Shown here one piece after another: positions 1 to 7,945 of a stretch of DNA of 64,000 nt. The notes under the pieces are model-generated. The model had not been told where the DNA came from, made no database searches, and saw nothing but the letters and a program-made list of their open reading frames with translations. The translations under genes and the position numbers were made by a program. Each line of letters opens with the position of its first letter. The stretch's first letter is position 1. Where the stretch lies: NCBI GenBank assembly GCA_014879655.1, contig JACSRS010000117.1:25295-89294 (forward strand), written 5' to 3'. The stretch is from Burkholderiaceae bacterium (GTDB lineage Bacteria; Pseudomonadota; Gammaproteobacteria; Burkholderiales; Burkholderiaceae_C).

Positions 1-476
1 ACAGTTGCCCGCTGAAAAAGATCGGATCGGCCCCATCGGTCCGCGTCGGCAAGCATGATTTCTCGCAGCCACCAGAAGCCCATCAGCAACGCCATGCCAA
101 AACCCACATTGGCAATGGTCACCCATGGCAACCGGTAGCCGGTGGTCATCGGGCCGATCACCGATAGCGTCAATGTGGAAATTGCGACCCATGCAACCGG
201 CAACCAGGCTGCCCGGCTCGATCGGCCGTACATCCAGCACAGCACGGCAGCGGCCAGCGTCAGCAGCGCCACGCAGGAGGCAGCCATGCGATGCACAAGG
301 CGAATGACCTTTTCAACGCCGGGCGCCAGCGTTGATGTGGCAACGCCCTGCAGGTCAAAGACGGTTTCGATCCGCAACACCATGCTGGCGATCAGCACGA
401 GCAGTCCCAGCAGCGTTCCAGCCATGCCGATCCGACGCAGGTTCGACCGCCAGGCCGCCGCTGGCGCATCGCTCAT
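1..476 (-). CDS. CtaA/COX15-like heme A synthase family protein (partial, N-terminal part)
   Basis: Only the first ~158 residues are present; the 3' end lies beyond the left edge. The protein is strongly hydrophobic, with a first membrane helix around residues 17-34 and three more before the edge. An E-x6-H-R segment (E55, H62, R63) resembles the heme-ligand helix of the CtaA/COX15 heme A synthases. The ATG at 474-476 overlaps the stop of the oxidase-like gene by four bases (ATGA), so the two are translationally coupled. With heme O synthase encoded in the same cluster, a role in modifying heme for the cluster's oxidases is a reasonable inference. The family call is tentative because half the protein is missing. 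Confidence 0.6.
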   Translation of the reverse strand, partial: MSDAPAAAWRSNLRRIGMAGTLLGLLVLIASMVLRIETVFDLQGVATSTLAPGVEKVIRLVHRMAASCVALLTLAAAVLCWMYGRSSRAAWLPVAWVAISTLTLSVIGPMTTGYRLPWVTIANVGFGMALLMGFWWLREIMLADADRWGRSDLFQRAT

Positions 477-1927
477 GGCAGGACTCCCGCCTTTTTGCGA
501 CCGCCTGCCGGCACCGATCCGCGCAGCGACCGGATCACGATCACCAGGAACATCACTCCGCCAACGATGGCGACCAGCCCACCCAGCCCCATCAGACCCA
601 TGCCCCAGATCTCTTCACGCGAACGCAGAACCTGCTCGGCACCAGCGACCTTTCTTTGCACACCGTAGCCGCCGGACCAGACCAGTCCGGTGATGTGCAT
701 CAGCTGGCCGAAGCCGTAGACCAGCGGCTGCCAGGCGGCCGCTTTCGACCGGGGCGCGGGGTAGCCCAGCCTAGGCAGCAGGTGAAAGACCATGCCCATC
801 ATCGCCAGCGTCACGCCAACGATGCAGCCGTGGTAATGCGCAGGGATGCGCACGTTGCTGCCCGAAATCAGCAAACCGATGACGCCACCGGCGGAAAACA
901 GGCACAACGAAGCCAGCACGCTGGTCTGTAGCGGCCGGGCCGTCGAGCTCAGCCCGCGAAGCGGCAGCACGGTCCACAGCACCGCAATCGCCACGGGCGC
1001 AATCGACAGTCCACCGCCATATCGCATCAGCAGTGTCTGCATGCGGTGGTGCTCGACGGACGTGGGGTCGTATGCCAGATAGGTGATGGGCGTCAGGAAA
1101 ACCGCCAGCAGCGTGATGGCAAAAAGCAGGGTGACCACACGTGGCGAGAGCCGAAAGCCGCCGGCCAGCGCCGAGGACAGCCAGATCCAGCCGATCAGCA
1201 TCAGCAAGGTGTAGGCGAATTGCAGCACGTGCCCCCCGCCCCAGAACAGCAACTCGTAGTAGGCCCGCGGATCAAGCGAAAGCGGGATCCGCGTCCACGA
1301 CCAGCCGAATGCAATGATAGCGACCGCCGTGGCCACCATCGCAGCGTTCAGACCGAAGCGCAAGGCACCATCGCCGCTGACGCGCATGCCCACCGGTGTC
1401 GCGGCCAGCATCGAGCGCAGGCACAGCAGCGAAAACCCGCCGCCGAACAGCAACAGCCCCGTCATGAATATCGGCCCCTGCAGAACCGGTATGTAGTTGG
1501 CCATGACCGGGGTTGCCCGCTCCAGAAAGGGAGACAACGTCATCGCCAGGGTTCCCAGCGTCGCCAGCACCAGGGCCGTACGTGCCAGCGGCATCAGCCT
1601 GGGCGTACTGCTCAACGACCAGAGCGCGCCGCCAAAAGCCAGAAACCAGACCAGCACCGACAGATCGACGTGCACGACCAGCGCGACCCGGAAGAAATCC
1701 GCAACGGGAAACAGTTGCTGCAGCTGCGGCGTTCGCGACAGCACCAGCAAGACTGAGAACAGGCCCGAAGCCACCAGCGCAAACAGGCCCAGCATCAACC
1801 AGGCCATCGCAAGTGAGCGACGGGCGTCATTCGGAATTGCCAGATCAAAGGAGTAGGCTCGCGCCGAAACTGCCGGGTCGCCAACGGGCAACGAGGCAGG
1901 CGTTTGATCAGTTTTCAGTTCAGTCAT
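473..1927 (-). CDS. Divergent heme-copper oxidase subunit I-like protein
   Basis: A 484-residue polytopic membrane protein. All metal-ligand histidines expected of a heme-copper oxidase catalytic subunit can be placed: H86 in helix II (low-spin heme), H233 in a W-G-G-G-H motif (CuB), H293-H294 (CuB pair), and H364-Y-H366 (high- and low-spin hemes). The cross-linked Tyr of O2-reducing A/B-type enzymes (His+4) is Phe here, with Gln at His+3 and Tyr at His+6. The start at 1927 is chosen from the family N-terminus; it overlaps the upstream cytochrome b gene by 8 nt and has no clear Shine-Dalgarno site, so coupling is likely. No CuA or cytochrome c subunit lies beside it. Whether it reduces O2, NO or something else cannot be read from the sequence. 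Confidence 0.75.
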   Translation of the reverse strand: MTELKTDQTPASLPVGDPAVSARAYSFDLAIPNDARRSLAMAWLMLGLFALVASGLFSVLLVLSRTPQLQQLFPVADFFRVALVVHVDLSVLVWFLAFGGALWSLSSTPRLMPLARTALVLATLGTLAMTLSPFLERATPVMANYIPVLQGPIFMTGLLLFGGGFSLLCLRSMLAATPVGMRVSGDGALRFGLNAAMVATAVAIIAFGWSWTRIPLSLDPRAYYELLFWGGGHVLQFAYTLLMLIGWIWLSSALAGGFRLSPRVVTLLFAITLLAVFLTPITYLAYDPTSVEHHRMQTLLMRYGGGLSIAPVAIAVLWTVLPLRGLSSTARPLQTSVLASLCLFSAGGVIGLLISGSNVRIPAHYHGCIVGVTLAMMGMVFHLLPRLGYPAPRSKAAAWQPLVYGFGQLMHITGLVWSGGYGVQRKVAGAEQVLRSREEIWGMGLMGLGGLVAIVGGVMFLVIVIRSLRGSVPAGGRKKAGVLP

Positions 1928-3497
1928 CGTGAACAACATCGGCGTGAAAAACCATGTTGGATGCATCCGCCGGCGGGAGACCTCGGCGAAAAGCAAGCAG
2001 TTCGAAGCGTGCACGCTCGGGCCGGTTGCCGCACCATAGCACGGCCAAACGCTCGCGCGGCGCGGCGGCGCGCAACCTCGGCTCGCGCTCGCCGGCCAGG
2101 CGCTGACGGACCCATCGGTCGCCCAGACGGTATTCGCAGTCGGTCTCGCGACAGCCCGTCAGCATCACGCCTGCAGCGCCGTGGCGCGTGGCGTATTCCA
2201 GAAAGGACGGCGGCACCATCGCGGCACATTCAACCGCGATCACCGCCGTCTGACCATCGGCAAGCGCTTCAAATTCACCGGCCTGGCGGCAGGCGAAGAC
2301 CACCACCGGACGGGCACCGTCGATGGCCGCCAGTTTCTGCTGCAGTTCCCGGCGCAATTCGGCCAGTGGCGTATCCGGCATCTCGATGCCCGACACGATG
2401 GCCTCGATGCTTCTGAAAGGCGTGGCCGACGGGCAGGAGCCGACGCAGATCCCGCAGGCCGCGCACTGCTCGGCGTTCACGACCGGTTGCCGGGCGTGCC
2501 GGCTGCGATCGGTGCGAGGCACCATGTCGATGGCGCCAAAAGGGCAATCCGCAGCACAGCGAGAACAACCGTTGCAGTTGCCCAGGTCCACCTTCGCTGC
2601 GGATCGGACATCGATGCGCCGAACCGGGATCAGCGGCAGCGCCGACAGTACCAGCGTCAGACCCAGTGTCAACGCCCACAAGCCCGCCGGCGTGACCCGT
2701 TCCATCACCGGATGCAGCCACATGAAAAACCAGTCCAGTGAAAGCGTGGCCGAAACATTGCCGGCGTCGGCCGGGCCCAGGCTTTGCGCGGGAACGAGCA
2801 GCGACAGCAGCGACAGCATCAGCAAGCTGCCAACCGTCAACGATGCCGGCGGCCATAGCCGTGCCAGCGCGATCCGCTGGACATGAATCCAGACGCCAGC
2901 CAGCAGGATCAGCGGAACACCGATGTGAATGAACATGATCAGCGAGAAAAAACGGTCGTTCAGCGCCTGCGCGGTCAGCACGTTGCGCGACAGTTCTTCT
3001 GCGGCGATGGGCAATGCCTCCAGCCATTGCGCGGTTGCCGCCAGGCTGTAGATCGCACGCTCGTCCCACAACAGCCAGAAGCCGGCAATGCCCGCCACCC
3101 CGGTGAGCCACAGCAGCGGCACACCAGTTAGCCACGAATACCAGCGGACCCTGCGGAAATGCCCCCGCGCGGCCTCCCGGATCAGGTGGAGAACCGAAAC
3201 GACAAGGAAGGCATCGGCGCCGTAGCGATGCAGGCCCCGCAGCAGCCGTCCGGTGTACCAAGGGGCATCTTCGAGCCGCTTTCCAGACTCGTAAGCGCCA
3301 GCCACACTGGTGTCGTAGAACGTGTAGGCAATGGTGCCGGTGGCGACGACGACGATCAGGAACAGAAACGCCAGCCCGCCCAAGTGGCGCCAGGGGTTGC
3401 GCGACGGCGCGAATGCCAGATCAAAAAAGGCGGATATCGATTCGTCAATCGACCGGACGGTCCGCCCCAATCGAAAGCTCCTGGCCGCCGCTGACAA
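1920..3497 (-). CDS. Cytochrome b N-domain / 2x[4Fe-4S] ferredoxin / MvhD-like fusion protein
   Basis: 525 residues in three parts. Residues 1-290 resemble the cytochrome b/b6 N-terminal domain: H90 and H104 in helix B, and H191 and H205 in helix D, match the two H-x13-H pairs that bind two b hemes. Residues ~305-358 carry two CxxCxxCxxxC motifs (C308-C318 and C345-C355), a bacterial [4Fe-4S] ferredoxin domain. Residues ~397-465 resemble MvhD/FrhD, the iron-sulfur delta subunit of F420-non-reducing hydrogenase, with C403, C424, C449 and C454. MvhD normally passes electrons to heterodisulfide reductase, so its fusion to cytochrome b suggests transfer between quinone and a low-potential soluble carrier. 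The gene starts 4 nt after the previous stop and overlaps the next gene. Confidence 0.85.
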   Translation of the reverse strand: MSAAARSFRLGRTVRSIDESISAFFDLAFAPSRNPWRHLGGLAFLFLIVVVATGTIAYTFYDTSVAGAYESGKRLEDAPWYTGRLLRGLHRYGADAFLVVSVLHLIREAARGHFRRVRWYSWLTGVPLLWLTGVAGIAGFWLLWDERAIYSLAATAQWLEALPIAAEELSRNVLTAQALNDRFFSLIMFIHIGVPLILLAGVWIHVQRIALARLWPPASLTVGSLLMLSLLSLLVPAQSLGPADAGNVSATLSLDWFFMWLHPVMERVTPAGLWALTLGLTLVLSALPLIPVRRIDVRSAAKVDLGNCNGCSRCAADCPFGAIDMVPRTDRSRHARQPVVNAEQCAACGICVGSCPSATPFRSIEAIVSGIEMPDTPLAELRRELQQKLAAIDGARPVVVFACRQAGEFEALADGQTAVIAVECAAMVPPSFLEYATRHGAAGVMLTGCRETDCEYRLGDRWVRQRLAGEREPRLRAAAPRERLAVLWCGNRPERARFELLAFRRGLPPADASNMVFHADVVHDD

Positions 3498-3500
3498 TTT

Positions 3501-4019
3501 TCAGCCCTGAATGAACACAAAGCCGCCGGAACCGGCCAGGAAATCGACGATCAACACCTGCCCGGGTTTCAGATCAACCTCCTGCTCGAAGTGGTAATTG
3601 AACAAGCCGTCCGGGCCATCGGCCAGGCGCGCGCTGATGCGATGCTGACCCGCCGGAATGGCCAGGCGCCGGTAGACCGTGGCAGCACCGTCTTTGCGCA
3701 GGCCCAGGGGCGGGGTTTTCACCTTGAACAACTGCTGGCCGTCGATGTCCAGTTCGACCAGCACATCCGAGCGCTCGCGCGGACAGTCCTGCCGCGTTCG
3801 CATGTTCGGCGCCAGCTTGGCCAGTTCAGCTTCCGAGCGTTCGCGGCATTCGTGCCTGAGCTGCGCCGGATGGCTGAACGACAACTTGAGCACCGCCTGG
3901 TCATCCTCCAACTGGCGGTAGGCCGGCGAGATCGAGAAGTAGCCGATGAACGCCGCAAACGCCAGATAGGCCAGCGCCTGCAACACCACGCGCATCGCCT
4001 TTGGCAAAGCTTCAGTCAT
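3501..4019 (-). CDS. Membrane-anchored protein of unknown function
   Basis: 172 residues with one N-terminal membrane helix (about residues 10-32) followed by a soluble, probably periplasmic, domain. Two cysteines (in H-E-C-R and Q-D-C-P) could form a disulfide or bind metal. I do not recognise a family. The start is placed at 4019 because GGAGG lies 5 nt upstream. The gene overlaps the end of the cytochrome b-reductase gene by 8 nt and ends 3 nt before the next start, so it is embedded in the operon between the two cytochrome b fusions. FixH-like accessory proteins have a similar anchor-plus-domain shape, but I see no sequence match. An assembly factor or a structural subunit of the redox complex is possible. 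Confidence 0.8.
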   Translation of the reverse strand: MTEALPKAMRVVLQALAYLAFAAFIGYFSISPAYRQLEDDQAVLKLSFSHPAQLRHECRERSEAELAKLAPNMRTRQDCPRERSDVLVELDIDGQQLFKVKTPPLGLRKDGAATVYRRLAIPAGQHRISARLADGPDGLFNYHFEQEVDLKPGQVLIVDFLAGSGGFVFIQG

Positions 4020-5973
4020 GCGAACCTCCGAGTTTGACGAGCGCCGACGCGGCACCTTCCACGGGCCGGTGGGGCGTCAGATGGAATGCGTCCGAAAAGC
4101 AATCGGCGCTTGAAATGCCGCGCGCCATGAAGGCGGGATAGGCCGCCTCGACCATGCCAACCGAGCCGCAGGCATAGACCTGATGGGTAGAGAGGTCCGG
4201 AAAATCGGCGAGGATGGCTTCGTGAACCAGCCCGGTGCGCCCCTCCCAGTGATCCCCTGCTTCCGGCTCAGACAGAACCGGAATGAACGTGAAGTTGGCG
4301 TGCTCACGGGCCCATTCTTCAGCGAGATCGCCCAGATACAGGTCGCGACGACGCCGCACACCCCAGTAGAGGATCATTGGCCGCTGCAAGCCGGTGCGGA
4401 ACGCGTGCTCCACCATGCTCTTGACCGGTGCAAACCCGGTTGAACCCGCCACGAAGATGACGGGCTTGTCGCTGTCGTCCCGGAGTGTGAACGCACCCAG
4501 CGGTCCTTCAAACGTCAGGCGGTCGCCGGTTTTCATCGTTTCGAACACGGCCGGGGTAAAGCGGCCACCGTCGATGTGGCGAATCTGCAGTTCGATTTCG
4601 GCCGTGTCGGGCCGCGGCGCGCTGGCAAAAGAAAAGCTGCGCCGGCTGCCGTCGGGCAACAAAATATTGATGTACTGCCCTGCGCGATAGGCGAGCGGGG
4701 ACCCTTCCACCCGCAGCACCAGTTGCATCACATCTTCGGTCAGCCGGTCCATCCGGGTAACCGTCGCGGTGTACTGCCGAACCGCCGTGCCGGCTTTGCC
4801 CTCCGCCGGCACATAGGAAATCTCCAGATCGGAAACCGGTTGCGCGCAGCACAGAAGGGTCTTGCCGGCTGCCCGCTCCACTTCGGTCAATGCATCGGGC
4901 TGAAAGCCCAGCAAGCGCACCTCGCCATGCAGGACAGTGCATTTGCAGACACCACACGCCCCGTTTCGACATTCGTAGGGCATGGGCCGGCCTTCCCGCA
5001 AACCGGCATCGAGCAAGGTTTCGCCGGCACGTACCTGAATGATCAGGTCGTCAGGGTGCAGCGCAAGACTGCGGGCCTGCAATGCCCCGCTTTTCGGGCG
5101 TCGGTGCAGCCATGGCAGCACCGTGACCAGCAGCGTTGCGCCGATCACCAGCAACCATAGGGTCTGCGGACCCCAGCGCTGGATCAAGGCGTAGACCGGC
5201 AGATAGAACCAGTCGAACTGCAGCAACGGTACCGTCGTCGCCATGTCGGCCGGGGCCTGGCTGAGCGCGGGCTTGACCAGCGACAGCAAGATCAGCACGG
5301 CCAGCAACGTGACAGCCAGTTCCTTCGGTGGCCGCGTCCTGGCATCCGGCACGCGCTGGGTGTGCACCCACAGCACCGCGAGCAGCGTCAGCGGAATACC
5401 GATGTGCATGAAGGCCAGCAGCGAAAACAGCCGGTCACTGACGTTCGCGTTCGAAATGAAATTGCGCGCCATCGAACCGCCGATGACGGGCAGCACGTCC
5501 ATCCACTCGGTCGTGGTCGTGACGACGAACTGCGACAAGCGGTCCCACGGCAACATGTAACCGTTGACACCCGAGACATAGGTGAGCCAAAGCAGCGCCA
5601 CCCCGGAAACCCAGGAAAACCAGCGAAAGCCGCGATGGCGGTTGAAGACGAAATGCCGCGCCATGTGCAACAACACAACCAGGACCAGCGCGTCCGATGC
5701 GTAGCGGTGCAGACTGCGGATGATCCCGCCCAGGTAGAAATGACCGTGCGTCACCGCTTCAACCGAGCTGTAGGCATGTACCACACTGGTCTCGAAAAAC
5801 GCATACAGGTACAGCCCCGTCAGCATCACGATCCAGACCAGGAAGTACGCCACCGTTCCCAGGTTGTAGAGCGGATTGAGGCGGTCACCGAACACCGCGT
5901 TCAGTGAACGTTCGAGCGCGAGAAACAGCTTTTGCCCAAGAGGGGGCGATTGGGATTGATTGTTGGGTTCCAT
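4012..5973 (-). CDS. Cytochrome b N-domain / [2Fe-2S] ferredoxin / FAD-NAD(P) reductase fusion protein
   Basis: About 653 residues. The first ~290 are a cytochrome b/b6-type domain with both heme pairs (H90/H104 and H191/H205). Next comes a plant-type [2Fe-2S] domain (~305-390) with C-x4-C-x2-C near 336-344 and a final Cys near 376. The C-terminal ~250 residues form a ferredoxin-NADP reductase-type module with an FAD-binding R-S-F-S motif near 446, the nucleotide-binding G-S-T-G-F-A-P segment near 511, and a C-G-S segment near 603. The last two domains together resemble single-component NAD(P)H:ferredoxin reductases of oxygenase systems. Joined to cytochrome b they would link NAD(P)H to the quinone pool in either direction. 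ATG at 5973 is preferred; a GTG directly before it is also in frame. Confidence 0.87.
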   Translation of the reverse strand: MEPNNQSQSPPLGQKLFLALERSLNAVFGDRLNPLYNLGTVAYFLVWIVMLTGLYLYAFFETSVVHAYSSVEAVTHGHFYLGGIIRSLHRYASDALVLVVLLHMARHFVFNRHRGFRWFSWVSGVALLWLTYVSGVNGYMLPWDRLSQFVVTTTTEWMDVLPVIGGSMARNFISNANVSDRLFSLLAFMHIGIPLTLLAVLWVHTQRVPDARTRPPKELAVTLLAVLILLSLVKPALSQAPADMATTVPLLQFDWFYLPVYALIQRWGPQTLWLLVIGATLLVTVLPWLHRRPKSGALQARSLALHPDDLIIQVRAGETLLDAGLREGRPMPYECRNGACGVCKCTVLHGEVRLLGFQPDALTEVERAAGKTLLCCAQPVSDLEISYVPAEGKAGTAVRQYTATVTRMDRLTEDVMQLVLRVEGSPLAYRAGQYINILLPDGSRRSFSFASAPRPDTAEIELQIRHIDGGRFTPAVFETMKTGDRLTFEGPLGAFTLRDDSDKPVIFVAGSTGFAPVKSMVEHAFRTGLQRPMILYWGVRRRRDLYLGDLAEEWAREHANFTFIPVLSEPEAGDHWEGRTGLVHEAILADFPDLSTHQVYACGSVGMVEAAYPAFMARGISSADCFSDAFHLTPHRPVEGAASALVKLGGSHD

Positions 5974-6021
5974 CACCTCAGGAGCCGGCGGAGCCGGACA
6001 GCATTGCGAAGCCGGGTCGGC

Positions 6022-6945
6022 TCAGACGCTCGTGCGTTCAGTCAGTTGCGGGGCCTTGAGCGTGGGTTCCGGGGAAGCCTTGCGGCGCGCTCGACGCCTG
6101 TTGACGCATTCAGCGGCAAAAAACCAGATCATCGCCAGCGCGAAAGTGACACCGCCGGCAATCTCGATCAGCAACCCGTACTTGACCTTGTAGGTGCCGG
6201 TGGACGGATCGTAGACCGTGCAGAGAATGCGAACGCGGTCCACGAGTTCATCCAGATTGCTCGGCTGGGCGACAGGCGACCGGTTCAGCAGTTCCTTCAG
6301 GGGCTCGCCAATGGCGCCGGCGGTCAGTTCTTCGCCGTAGATCTGCCGATAGATGCGCCCCTGGCCATCGAGCAACGTCACCTGCAGCACATGATCGAAC
6401 CCGGCCGGCGTCGCGACCTGGCTGAAACCGAAATCCCGCATCAGCGGCTGGACGATGGAAGCGTGCGGGCTGAGAAATTCCCAGTTGGGCTGGTCGATCC
6501 GGTGTTGCCGGGAAAAGGCCTTCATCGCCTGCGGGGAATCGGCCGGCTGGTTGAAGCCGATACTGATGACGTTGAACTGACGGGTGCCAAACACCTCGCG
6601 ACCCGCCTCCACGGCGCGTTGCAACGAGCGCGTGGTCAGCGGGCAGACCTGAAAACAACCGGTATAGATGAAACTGACGAGCAGTGGCTTTCCCCGGTAT
6701 TGCGACAGGCGGACAGCAAGGCCCTCGCGGTCCAGCAACGTGAAGTCGGAAACGGTTCGCCCGACAACACCCTGACTCAACCGCAATGCGGCGGTCTGAT
6801 CCAGCGCCGGCAGCCTGGTTGCAGCCTCTCCGGCCCCGGTCTGGGCCTGTGCGGCGCCCCCTTGCAGGCCAGCAACCAGCGGCAAACAAAGCCACCAAGC
6901 TCGCAAAAAACCACCAATGTGACCGAACGCCCTCCCCGTGCTCAT
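6022..6945 (-). CDS. SCO1/SenC family copper chaperone
   Basis: 307 residues. A thioredoxin-fold SCO domain (about 60-200) follows an N-terminal hydrophobic export or anchor segment. Copper ligands are visible: C97-x3-C101 in Y-T-G-C-F-Q-V-C-P, and H185 in G-F-D-H-V. A second membrane helix lies near residues 254-275 with a basic tail after it, unusual for SCO proteins, which normally have only the N-terminal anchor. The family delivers copper to the CuA centre of subunit II; the CuA subunit encoded upstream at 9651-10190 is the likely client. An AGGAG site lies 8 nt before the ATG. In ammonia oxidisers a senC gene accompanies norSY, which fits this context. Confidence 0.88.
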   Translation of the reverse strand: MSTGRAFGHIGGFLRAWWLCLPLVAGLQGGAAQAQTGAGEAATRLPALDQTAALRLSQGVVGRTVSDFTLLDREGLAVRLSQYRGKPLLVSFIYTGCFQVCPLTTRSLQRAVEAGREVFGTRQFNVISIGFNQPADSPQAMKAFSRQHRIDQPNWEFLSPHASIVQPLMRDFGFSQVATPAGFDHVLQVTLLDGQGRIYRQIYGEELTAGAIGEPLKELLNRSPVAQPSNLDELVDRVRILCTVYDPSTGTYKVKYGLLIEIAGGVTFALAMIWFFAAECVNRRRARRKASPEPTLKAPQLTERTSV

Positions 6946-6966
6946 GAATGCTTCTCCTGCGCCTGC

Positions 6967-7872
6967 CTATCGCAACAGCCCGTCGACCGTGGCGCCCGCC
7001 AGCAGCAGCCCCAGTTGAAGCAGAGATGCAAAGAATGAACCCATCGCGGTCTGCCGTGACGGACTCTGCGCGAGCTTCCAGGCTTTGAAAACAAAATACC
7101 CGCCACCGGCTAGCGCTGACAAAAGGTAGATCGTGCCCGCGCCAAACCAGAAAGGCAGCACAGACACCACGGCCAGCGCGATCGTGCTCCACAACACGAT
7201 CACCGCCGCCCTCGGCACGCCCACCACCACCGGCAACATCGGAACGCCGGCAGCCTTGTATTCGGCCTGATTGGCAATGGCCAGGCTCCAGAAGTGCGGA
7301 GGGGTCCAGAGGAACAGCACCGCAGCCAGCAACCACGCGAACGCTCCCGGCACCGGGTCAACGGCAGCGGCGCCCGCCAGCACGGCGAAGCTGCCGGCCA
7401 TGCCGCCGACGACGATGTTCAGCCAGCTTCGACGTTTGAGCCAGACCGTGTAGACCACAGCATAGAAGAAGGCGCCAAGGAACACGTAGAGAGCGGAGAC
7501 CGGGTTGAGCCACCTCGCGGCAGCGCCGACCGAGCCGGCCAGCATCAGCCCCATCACCACCAGCCAGAACGGCGAGCGGACCAGCGCACCGGTGACAAAG
7601 GCCCGGCTGCGTGTCCGTGCCATCAGACGGTCGCTCTCGTATTCGTGATACTGGTTGAACGCGCCGGCGCTGGCAGAAGCGGTCAGCACGGCGAGGCCGA
7701 GCAGCAGCATGGCGCCTGCGCCGGGGCCCCGCCCTGGAACCACCACCATGCCCACCAGCGCGGTGAGCATGATCATGAAGCCGATACGCAGCTTGAACAG
7801 GCTGACCACACTGCGGGCTGTTTGCAGGAAACCGGCGGAACCAGGCTGGCTGGCAGACAACTGCGGATTCAT
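6967..7872 (-). CDS. ctaB: Protoheme IX farnesyltransferase (heme O synthase)
   Basis: 301-residue polytopic UbiA-family prenyltransferase, normal length for CtaB/CyoE. The prenyl-diphosphate-binding loop begins at N73 (N-Q-Y-H-E-Y-E-S-D-R), followed by a basic stretch containing R-T-R-S-R-A-F, as in heme O synthases. It converts heme B to heme O in the inner membrane, the step before heme A synthase. AGGAGG sits just upstream of the ATG. Lying between the catalytic subunit gene and the SCO gene, it implies that a heme-copper enzyme of this cluster uses heme O or heme A. Confidence 0.93.
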   Translation of the reverse strand: MNPQLSASQPGSAGFLQTARSVVSLFKLRIGFMIMLTALVGMVVVPGRGPGAGAMLLLGLAVLTASASAGAFNQYHEYESDRLMARTRSRAFVTGALVRSPFWLVVMGLMLAGSVGAAARWLNPVSALYVFLGAFFYAVVYTVWLKRRSWLNIVVGGMAGSFAVLAGAAAVDPVPGAFAWLLAAVLFLWTPPHFWSLAIANQAEYKAAGVPMLPVVVGVPRAAVIVLWSTIALAVVSVLPFWFGAGTIYLLSALAGGGYFVFKAWKLAQSPSRQTAMGSFFASLLQLGLLLAGATVDGLLR

Positions 7873-7945
7873 GTCAGACCTCCTGTTTGGCCGGGCGGAA
7901 ATCCGCTCGGCCGGGCGCGCAGGCCATGGCCCGCACCTGGCGTTT

